A stretch of 9,233 nucleotides of DNA from Gammaproteobacteria bacterium (GTDB lineage: Bacteria; Pseudomonadota; Gammaproteobacteria; Pseudomonadales; GM7GCV1), in NCBI GenBank assembly GCA_030830945.1, contig JAURLY010000292.1:1-9233 (forward strand). Reading direction: 5' to 3'. Numbering within the stretch: position 1 is the first letter of the stretch; every line of letters starts with the position of its first letter. This document shows, piece by piece, positions 1-4,417 of this stretch. The notes beneath the pieces were generated by a model. That model did not search any database. It worked only from the letters and a program-made list of their open reading frames with translations, and was not told the DNA's origin. The translations under genes were made by a program, and so were the position numbers.

Positions 1-2
1 CA

Positions 3-377
3 GTCCGCCCTGAAATACCTGCACGCAACTATATCGATTACCTGGAACACTACTGGCAGCAGCTGGCAAGCCATCCCGGCATCACACCTGGAATTAGTGA
101 CCAGTGGCATCAATTTCTCCCCGAATTAACGGCTTTTCAGGAAAGCGGCTGGGTACCGGTTTTATCCCATCACGACCTGATTCCGGAAAACATCATCGAC
201 GATGGCAAACGGCTCTATATAGTCGACTGGGAATATGCCGCCATGGGCCACCCAGATCTGGATGTATGCTGCATTAATGAAACTAACCAGAGCACTGTTC
301 GCTCTGTGATCAACTGGATTAATCGCCTTTGGTGGTTGCTAGCAGATACATCCCAACGGTTTAATACTGGCAAATAA
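3..377 (+). CDS. Phosphotransferase of the APH/choline/thiamine kinase fold, 3' part (possibly ThiK-like)
   Basis: The gene enters from the left edge; 124 C-terminal residues are visible and end at TAA 375-377. Two signatures of the aminoglycoside phosphotransferase/choline kinase fold can be seen. The catalytic loop is LSHHDLIPENII (visible residues 54-65), with H56-H57-D58 giving the catalytic Asp and N63 the metal-binding Asn. The metal-binding DWE motif follows in LYIVDWEYAAMGHPDLD (D75-W76-E77). The family uses ATP to phosphorylate small hydroxyl compounds in the cytoplasm. A segment reading EHYWQQ upstream of the catalytic loop and the DWEYA stretch resemble what I recall of thiamine kinase ThiK, and the next gene, 12 bp downstream, is ThiF-like, which favours a role in thiamine salvage. 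Choline or ethanolamine kinase remains possible because the N-terminal half, with the nucleotide-binding lobe, lies outside the window. Family assignment is firm; substrate is inference. Confidence 0.8.
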   Translation, partial: VRPEIPARNYIDYLEHYWQQLASHPGITPGISDQWHQFLPELTAFQESGWVPVLSHHDLIPENIIDDGKRLYIVDWEYAAMGHPDLDVCCINETNQSTVRSVINWINRLWWLLADTSQRFNTGK

Positions 378-389
378 CGAGTCCACATC

Positions 390-1148
390 ATGCTATCCGG
401 AAAAGACTACATTCGTTACAGCCGCCAGATTATGCTCGACGACGTTGGCGAAGAAGGCCAAGAGAAATTGTCGTCTGCCACTGCACTAATCATCGGGTTG
501 GGCGGACTGGGATGTCCGGCAGCCCAATATTTGGCAGCCGCGGGCATAGGAAAACTTATACTTGTCGACGATGACAAGGTCGAGCAAACCAATTTGCATC
601 GCCAAATACTTTATTCGGAATCTCAGGTGGGCATGCCCAAAGTTGATGCCGCCAAAGAATCATTGAACCGCTTAAATGCTTCAATCGAAATAGACGTCCG
701 AAAACAGCGCGCAACCAATGTGACACTGCCGGAAATGGTCAAAGACGCCAGTATCATCCTGGACTGCAGCGACAACTTGGAGACCAGGCTCGACATTAAT
801 CAAGCTGCATTCAGCGCCAAAAAACTCCTGATTATTGGTGCCGCTATTCGCCTGGAAGCCCAGGTTATCAGTTTTGATTTTTCCAAAGACACCGCCGGGT
901 GTTATGCCTGCCTTATGCAGCACACCGACGAAGAGGCTTTTGACTGCTCAACCGCAGGCGTACTAGGGCCTGTGCTGGGCATAGCAGCTAGTATGCAAGC
1001 CCTCAGTACCATCAAGGCAATCACCGGGTCTGGCTTTATCACGAACCTTTGGCAATGTTTTGATGGACGGCAGCAGAAGTGGCTCTCAATAGCGCATAAA
1101 GGCACCCCTAATTGCCCAATCTGCGCCGGGCACCAAAACGATTCATAA
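390..1148 (+). CDS. thiF: ThiF/MoeB/HesA-family sulfur-carrier adenylyltransferase (probably ThiF)
   Basis: This is a 252-residue cytoplasmic E1-like enzyme that would adenylate the C-terminal Gly-Gly of a small sulfur carrier protein (ThiS in thiamine thiazole synthesis, MoaD in molybdopterin synthesis). All family landmarks are present: ATP-binding loop GLGGLGCP (residues 36-43), the DDDKVEQTNLHRQ segment (60-72), DCSDN (125-129), two zinc-binding CxxC pairs (CYAC 171-174 and CPIC 242-245), and a Cys at 186 in DCSTAGVLGP where ThiF has its conserved reactive Cys. The length is normal for ThiF and MoeB (about 250). The N terminus (RYSRQIMLDD) and the C-terminal CFDGRQQKWLSIA stretch look more like ThiF, whereas GAAIRLEAQ (150-158) looks like MoeB. 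I favour ThiF, also because the upstream kinase may be ThiK; MoeB is the main alternative. The ATG at 390 lies 12 bp after the upstream stop, so the two genes are probably co-transcribed. No thiS or moaD gene is in the window. Confidence 0.85.
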   Translation: MLSGKDYIRYSRQIMLDDVGEEGQEKLSSATALIIGLGGLGCPAAQYLAAAGIGKLILVDDDKVEQTNLHRQILYSESQVGMPKVDAAKESLNRLNASIEIDVRKQRATNVTLPEMVKDASIILDCSDNLETRLDINQAAFSAKKLLIIGAAIRLEAQVISFDFSKDTAGCYACLMQHTDEEAFDCSTAGVLGPVLGIAASMQALSTIKAITGSGFITNLWQCFDGRQQKWLSIAHKGTPNCPICAGHQNDS

Positions 1149-1180
1149 ATTCAATAGCGCCCACCTTCAACACGCTTTTT

Positions 1181-1284
1181 GTATATAAAACAGCGAGTTC
1201 CAGTCGAAAGCTAAATATGACAGTTTTATGACTGTATATACTTTTTTGTTAAAATGTATTGTCGCGGCATTTTTTTGTATATAC
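1181..1284. repeat. Three T-tract/GTATATA(C) palindromic elements upstream of the TonB-domain gene
   Basis: GTATATAA at 1181-1188 and the perfect palindrome GTATATAC at 1234-1241 and 1277-1284 each sit beside a run of 5-7 T. Centre-to-centre distances are 53 and 43 bp, close to five and four DNA turns, so all three would face the same side of the helix. The middle copy abuts a Pho-box-like site. They may be operators or simply AT-rich promoter DNA; the binding protein is unknown. Confidence 0.4.
1213..1234 (-). promoter_or_regulatory. Pho-box-like site in reverse orientation to the downstream TonB-domain gene
   Basis: Read on the minus strand, this is two adjacent 11-bp units, CAGTCATAAAA and CTGTCATATTT. 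They match the known PhoB-box pattern (CTGTCAT core, 4 bp, CTGTCAT core) at 6 of 7 and 7 of 7 core positions, the best core match of any site in the window. The orientation points away from the TonB-domain gene at 1366, towards thiF, and no -10 hexamer is visible at the usual 10-nt spacing in that direction. PhoB might act on the + promoter from the opposite strand, repress it, or not bind at all. Confidence 0.5.
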
Positions 1285-1287
1285 ATT
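1259..1287 (+). promoter_or_regulatory. Candidate sigma-70 promoter for the TonB-domain gene
   Basis: A possible -35 TTGTCG (1259-1264) lies 17 bp from a possible -10 TACATT (1282-1287). Each matches 4 of 6 consensus positions. The -10 overlaps the third GTATATAC palindrome. The region is AT-rich, so other choices are possible. Confidence 0.25.
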
Positions 1288-1318
1288 GACGACCATTCGC
1301 TGTACACAGCATTGTTCT

Positions 1319-1351
1319 GACAGAAATCTAACCTAAATTCTGTCGTTTTTT
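1319..1351 (+). terminator. Hairpin plus T-run in the leader, directly before the Shine-Dalgarno (possible attenuator)
   Basis: GACAGAA (1319-1325) and TTCTGTC (1338-1344) form a perfect 7-bp stem with a 12-nt loop, followed by G and six T (1346-1351). The next base begins AGGAGGG. A competing small hairpin, TTCTG (1315-1319) with CAGAA (1321-1325), shares bases with the first stem. The arrangement resembles a weak intrinsic terminator or attenuator just ahead of the ribosome site. The stem is short and AT-rich, so it may not work as one. Confidence 0.3.
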
Positions 1352-1357
1352 AGGAGG
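1352..1357 (+). promoter_or_regulatory. Strong Shine-Dalgarno AGGAGG that sets the start at 1366
   Basis: AGGAGG ends 8 nt before ATG 1366, which is ideal spacing. The in-frame TTG at 1360 is only 2 nt away and cannot be served by this site, so ATG 1366 is chosen as the start. Confidence 0.85.
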
Positions 1358-1365
1358 GTTTGATA

Positions 1366-1752
1366 ATGATTAAAAAAATCGCACTTGCTCTGGGAACATT
1401 TATCGCGGCCGGTATGATAAGCGGCGCGGTCATTTCAGAAGAGACTACACAGGTATCACCTGTGCGTGAAGTTGCTCCTGAATATCCAGTATCTGCTTTT
1501 AAACGCGGCCATACCGGTTGGGCTGTTGTTAAATACACTGTCAATGAAGAAGGGCGTGCAGAGAACCTTGAAGTTGTCAGCTCCGAGCCAGCGCGTGTAT
1601 TTGACCGAGCGGCCATAAAAGCAATCGCCCAAACCCGTTTCGAGGTGACAACTGAAAGTGGTCAGCCTGTAACGGTCGATAATCAATTCAAGAAATTTGT
1701 GTTTGAGATCGACAAGGATATTCCTGGGGAATTCGCATTAAACCGCAGATAA
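1366..1752 (+). CDS. Small exported protein with a stand-alone TonB C-terminal domain
   Basis: This is a 128-residue protein. The N terminus has two Lys (MIKK) and a hydrophobic stretch to about residue 24, with a possible signal-peptidase site after V-I-S (22-24); it could instead stay as a membrane anchor. Residues about 33-115 are a TonB C-terminal domain: APEYPVSAFKRGHTGWAVVKY contains the YP (40-41) and the G..G.VVV pattern, followed by FDRAAIKAIAQTRFE. A normal TonB is well over 200 residues, with a cytoplasmic N terminus and a long Pro-rich periplasmic linker. Both are missing here, so this protein cannot span the periplasm in the classical way. It may bind receptors or other envelope proteins in the periplasm. 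The receptor operon 2.6 kb away and a Pho-box-like site upstream suggest, but do not prove, a link to phosphate-regulated transport. Domain call is firm; role is unknown. Confidence 0.8.
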   Translation: MIKKIALALGTFIAAGMISGAVISEETTQVSPVREVAPEYPVSAFKRGHTGWAVVKYTVNEEGRAENLEVVSSEPARVFDRAAIKAIAQTRFEVTTESGQPVTVDNQFKKFVFEIDKDIPGEFALNRR

Positions 1753-1773
1753 TTCCTGCTGTCTCCAAATCAT

Positions 1774-1804
1774 AAAAAAGGCGAGCTCAATGCTCGCCTT
1801 TTTT
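1774..1804. terminator. Bidirectional intrinsic terminator between the convergent TonB-domain and RHH genes
   Basis: Six A, then GGCGAGC (1780-1786), a 5-nt loop, GCTCGCC (1792-1798), then six T (1799-1804). The 7-bp GC-rich stem with A and T tracts on either side works on both strands. It lies 21 bp past the + gene and 34 bp past the end of the - gene. Confidence 0.92.
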
Positions 1805-1838
1805 CTAGCTGTTCGCTTCCGCCGAAATATTTTTTCAG

Positions 1839-2024
1839 TCAGTCCTCATCCGCGGGATGTTTTTCCAGAAAATCACGAATAAAACCTCGCACTTCCCGTG
1901 CCGCAGAAGTATCCATCTCATCACAAATATCAATGAAGGCGTCTCGTTCATCACGATTAATTCGGACTACCAGCTGGCTATCCTTCTTTTTTACTTTTCG
2001 CTTCCGCTTGGATTTATCGCTCAA
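1839..2024 (-). CDS. Small ribbon-helix-helix protein, paralogue 1
   Basis: A 61-residue protein from the preferred TTG start at 2024. It has a very basic N-terminal arm (about residues 3-14, Lys/Arg rich), then a pattern typical of the MetJ/Arc ribbon-helix-helix fold: a beta strand DSQLVVRIN, helix A NRDERDAFIDICDEMD, and helix B TSAAREVRGFIRDFLEKH. Such proteins bind DNA as dimers, with the strands in the major groove. It is 30/41 identical to the gene at 7792-7974 over the core, so the two are paralogues. An upstream in-frame ATG at 2099 would add 25 residues (MCRPISTLC...) that have no counterpart in the paralogue. TTG 2024 has GAGG 8 nt upstream, so I choose it. The target and regulon are unknown. 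DNA binding is inferred from the predicted fold; a structural or protein-binding role is also possible. Confidence 0.8.
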   Translation of the reverse strand: MSDKSKRKRKVKKKDSQLVVRINRDERDAFIDICDEMDTSAAREVRGFIRDFLEKHPADED

Positions 2025-2032
2025 AACCGAAA

Positions 2033-2036
2033 CCTC
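2033..2036 (-). promoter_or_regulatory. Shine-Dalgarno GAGG that supports a TTG start for RHH paralogue 1
   Basis: On the minus strand GAGG is followed by 8 nt and then TTG (2024-2022). This spacing is ideal, and the resulting protein length matches the paralogue at 7792-7974, which argues against the longer ATG start at 2099. Confidence 0.65.
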
Positions 2037-2100
2037 TATCGGGGTAATGCGCCGAGTCACAAGCGCAGGAATGCAAAGAGTAGAGATAGGTCTGCACATT

Positions 2101-2108
2101 GTCTAGAC
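2101..2108. repeat. GTCTAGAC palindrome upstream of RHH paralogue 1
   Basis: A perfect 8-bp palindrome preceded by TT. The 10-mer TTGTCTAGAC matches TTGTCTATAC at 7732-7741, upstream of the second RHH gene, at 9 of 10 positions. It is a candidate operator only. Confidence 0.3.
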
Positions 2109-2119
2109 TTCAAATGCAC

Positions 2120-2153
2120 GTGTCATAAAGCTGTCGCAATACTGAAATATTCA
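2120..2153 (+). promoter_or_regulatory. Pho box and candidate -10 driving the glycosyltransferase-Tex chimera
   Basis: Two adjacent 11-mers on the + strand, GTGTCATAAAG (2120-2130) and CTGTCGCAATA (2131-2141), match the PhoB-box cores at 6 of 7 and 5 of 7 positions. A weak -10, TATTCA (2148-2153), lies exactly 10 nt after the second core, the spacing of known PhoB-activated promoters. A 6-bp inverted repeat, ACTGAA (2141-2146) and TTCAGT (2150-2155), overlaps this -10 and could bind another factor. The predicted leader to ATG 2314 is about 150 nt, with no open frame I can support. Confidence 0.6.
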
Positions 2154-2313
2154 GTTCACACCTAAACCCTATTGTTCGCGGCATGAAGTTGCCAGAGTTC
2201 ACTACTAACTCCTTATGCCCGAACTTCCCCCGGGCAGCGGAAACTATCCCACCAAAATTTTCTAAATCAATGATGGTCAGGCACTTCTGTGTCCAGATAA
2301 TTGGAGCACAGCG

Positions 2314-2799
2314 ATGAAAATACTCTATGGCGTGCAAGGCACCGGAAATGGCCACATTACCCGGGCCCGGGCAATGGCGAACGCTCTGCAAGAAAGGGAT
2401 GTCGATGTCCAGTTTCTGGTCTCTGGTCGCCCCAAGGTAAAGCTGTTTGATATGGAACCCTTTGGTGCATTCATCGACATTGGCGTCCATCAGGATGGCC
2501 TGGTTCACATATCCGCCATGAGCGATAAGTTCATCGACGATCCCCGCAAAGTCGTCAAGGCCGGGGATATCATCAAGGTGAAAGTGATGGAAGTTGATAT
2601 TGCCCGGAAACGCATCGGGCTTTCTATGAGGATGGATGACCAACCCGGTCAGGAACCGGAAAAAAAGGCACAACAGCGAACCCCAAGGGCAGGCAAACCG
2701 AAAAATAACCAATCAGGGCAGAATAGAAAGCCCCAGCAATCGGCACCGCAAAACAACGTGATGGCTGCTCGATTGGCAGAGGCGCTTAACCGCAAGTAA
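2314..2799 (+). CDS. Chimeric ORF: MJ1255-type glycosyltransferase N terminus fused to Tex S1 domain and tail
   Basis: A 161-residue ORF with GGAG at 2303-2306, 7 nt before its ATG. Residues 1 to about 50 (MKILYGVQGTGNGHITRARA through VSGRPKVKLFDMEPF) are the start of an MJ1255/VC2487-type glycosyltransferase, a family normally above 300 residues. From about residue 50 the sequence becomes the end of Tex (YhgF), an S1-domain RNA-binding transcription accessory protein: GAFIDIGVHQDGLVHIS, KVVKAGDIIKVKVMEVD, then RKRIGLSMRMDDQPG (to 112) and a basic Gln/Lys/Pro-rich tail ending MAARLAEALNRK. Tex is normally about 770 residues. The first beta strand of the S1 domain is missing, and no glycosyltransferase catalytic part remains. 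The joint falls at a TTTGG where both parents would read FG, suggesting recombination through short homology. The reading frame stays open through the joint. It may be a decayed fusion, an expressed RNA-binding peptide, or an assembly misjoin. A Pho box lies upstream and a terminator follows. Confidence 0.75.
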   Translation: MKILYGVQGTGNGHITRARAMANALQERDVDVQFLVSGRPKVKLFDMEPFGAFIDIGVHQDGLVHISAMSDKFIDDPRKVVKAGDIIKVKVMEVDIARKRIGLSMRMDDQPGQEPEKKAQQRTPRAGKPKNNQSGQNRKPQQSAPQNNVMAARLAEALNRK

Positions 2800-2819
2800 C
2801 CGCATTATTAATGTTCATA

Positions 2820-2847
2820 AAAAAACCCGGCCAAAGCCGGGTTTTTT
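2820..2847. terminator. Bidirectional intrinsic terminator for the chimera and the receptor-lipoprotein operon
   Basis: Six A, CCCGGC (2826-2831), loop CAAA, GCCGGG (2836-2841), six T (2842-2847). The GC-only 6-bp stem, extended by A-T pairs, works in both directions. It is 20 bp after the chimera's stop and 21 bp beyond the lipoprotein stop on the other strand. Confidence 0.93.
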
Positions 2848-2868
2848 GCATTTAGACATCAACTCGTT

Positions 2869-4356
2869 TTATTGAGTTTTATCCAGGCTACCTTCCAGAA
2901 TCCAGCCATCCCACCATGCTTCGGTAGCAGCAGGATCAACAGCGCCGGAATAGGAGGTCGCTTCCAGGAAATCCAAATCCGCCGTGCGGTTATCCATAAC
3001 ATCGCCGTCGTCTTCATAAGGGCTCAGGTCAACTGCACCACCCAAAACCGCTTCAGCAGCTTCAGATGCGTAGAGATCATTGATTTCAGCAGCAACCATA
3101 TCTATCAACCCTGCAAAGACCACTGGGTCGTCGTTTTCATCCTGAGCAAACGTGGTGCAGTCACCGATCACATTTTCATAAACCAGTCGGGTATCAACGT
3201 TACCATTGGTTCCGGCACCATCGACATCAACACAGTTATTGAACGTGACATCGCCCGCACCACTCATAACCGAGTTAAAGATAAAACCACCGGTAGAGGC
3301 TTTCATTCGGTGCAGATCATCCGCCGCACTGGAGCCAAGGAAAGTGGCATTCATGATAAATGGCATGGAGTAGAAATCCGTCGTACCTTCAGTATCCGCT
3401 TCAATACCGTTACCTTCGTTCGCATCGGTATCAAGTTGCTCAACAATCAGATACTGGATGTTGCCCTGATAGCCTTCGTCCCAATCAACAGAGTCATCGA
3501 GATTGTCGGTAAGAACGACATAGCTCATGTTTACCTTGCCGCCGTACATTTCAATACCATCATCGGCGTTGGCGTTTACCTGGATGTGGTCTATCTGTGT
3601 ACCACTACCGACACTCATGAAGGAAATACCGTTAATTTCGTTACCTTCAGCGAACTCAAATCCGCCTTCGGTCAGTACCATGTAGGAAATACGGCCGCTG
3701 TTATCTTCGTTGTCGAAGCCACCAGCGAAACCAGACTCGCCTTCTGAGTCGACGTTACAGGTAGGGGTGCCAGAACATTCGTTATGCATACCATAACCAT
3801 GAATGATAATTCCGCCCCACTCACCAGTACCTTCGTATCCGGCATCATCAGAACTGAAGATGATCGGCGCAGTGGCAGTTCCGCGTGCGTCAATGGTAGA
3901 CCCTCGTGTGATTAACAGGTTGGCAAAGGTACCGGTAGCACCCTTAATCTCTGTGCCTTGCTGAATGGATAGCGTGACTTCCAGTACATCATCACCGCTC
4001 TCAAGCAGGCCCTGGGTAGTCGACATTTCCTCGTTACCGTTACCCACGGTTACGCGACCTTCCATCAACCAAACAATATCATTGGTCAGTGTACGATCTT
4101 CTTCGATAACAGAAGGCAGTGCACATACGTCGTTGCCCTCGGCGTCGCGGTTTTTCACTGTTGTCCAGCTCGGGCAAAGTTCTGAAGGACCGGATGGAAC
4201 ATCACCATCAGCACCACCATCGCCACTACTTCCACCTGTTGTGGTGGTATCGCCTTCAACGGTAATCGTTGTTGTATCGCCGCCGCTACCGCAGCCGACC
4301 AGACCGATTCCTAAAGTGGCAACCAATGCTGCCAGTGTGAGTTTGTTGAGTTCCAT
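2869..4356 (-). CDS. Acidic beta-helix-like outer-membrane lipoprotein, partner of the TonB-dependent receptor
   Basis: A 495-residue lipoprotein. Signal peptide with lipobox LVGC places the lipidated Cys at 22; the residue after it is Gly, not Asp, which fits outer-membrane sorting. A Thr/Gly/Ser/Asp-rich flexible linker runs to about 58. The rest has short repeated strands (QQGTEIKG, LLITRGSTIDARG, APIIFSS, GEWGGIIIHGYG, GTQIDHIQVNANADDGIEMYGG) that look like a right-handed parallel beta helix. Six Cys remain after lipidation (61, 78, 194, 200, 375, 400) and could form three disulfides. The chain is strongly acidic, with Asp clusters such as DNLDDSVDWDEG (284-295), suggesting cation binding. 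The C-terminal YSGAVDP...WWDGW resembles endings I associate with this family of receptor-linked proteins. AGGAGA precedes the ATG by 4 nt. It lies 61 bp after the receptor stop with no terminator between, so one operon is likely. A surface substrate-binding partner is inferred; the ligand is unknown. Confidence 0.82.
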   Translation of the reverse strand: MELNKLTLAALVATLGIGLVGCGSGGDTTTITVEGDTTTTGGSSGDGGADGDVPSGPSELCPSWTTVKNRDAEGNDVCALPSVIEEDRTLTNDIVWLMEGRVTVGNGNEEMSTTQGLLESGDDVLEVTLSIQQGTEIKGATGTFANLLITRGSTIDARGTATAPIIFSSDDAGYEGTGEWGGIIIHGYGMHNECSGTPTCNVDSEGESGFAGGFDNEDNSGRISYMVLTEGGFEFAEGNEINGISFMSVGSGTQIDHIQVNANADDGIEMYGGKVNMSYVVLTDNLDDSVDWDEGYQGNIQYLIVEQLDTDANEGNGIEADTEGTTDFYSMPFIMNATFLGSSAADDLHRMKASTGGFIFNSVMSGAGDVTFNNCVDVDGAGTNGNVDTRLVYENVIGDCTTFAQDENDDPVVFAGLIDMVAAEINDLYASEAAEAVLGGAVDLSPYEDDGDVMDNRTADLDFLEATSYSGAVDPAATEAWWDGWILEGSLDKTQ

Positions 4357-4417
4357 AACGTCTCCTAGTGTCTTACGTTTGGTAATAAATCAAATAAGTG
4401 AATAAAAATTCTGTTGC

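Noticed and set aside
2025..2099. N-terminal extension of RHH paralogue 1 starting at ATG 2099
   Set aside because: The extra residues do not resemble an RHH arm and have no match in the paralogue, while TTG 2024 has well-spaced GAGG.
1857..2165. A 102-codon plus-strand frame across RHH paralogue 1
   Set aside because: The minus-strand reading is conserved with the protein at 7792-7974, so this frame is a shadow.
2160..2313. Possible integron-type attC site or small gene in the leader of the chimera
   Set aside because: Imperfect GGCATGAAG/CTTATGCC symmetry is present, but no proper core sites (GTTRRRY with RYYYAAC partner) and no credible open frame.
2110..2712. A 200-codon open frame on the minus strand opposite the chimera
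   Set aside because: It overlaps the plus-strand gene almost fully, shows no recognisable domain, and the plus strand has clear Tex and glycosyltransferase homology with a ribosome site.
2872..3747. A 291-codon open frame on the plus strand inside the lipoprotein gene
   Set aside because: It mirrors the minus-strand lipoprotein, which has a lipobox, Shine-Dalgarno and family-like features; the plus-strand frame has none.
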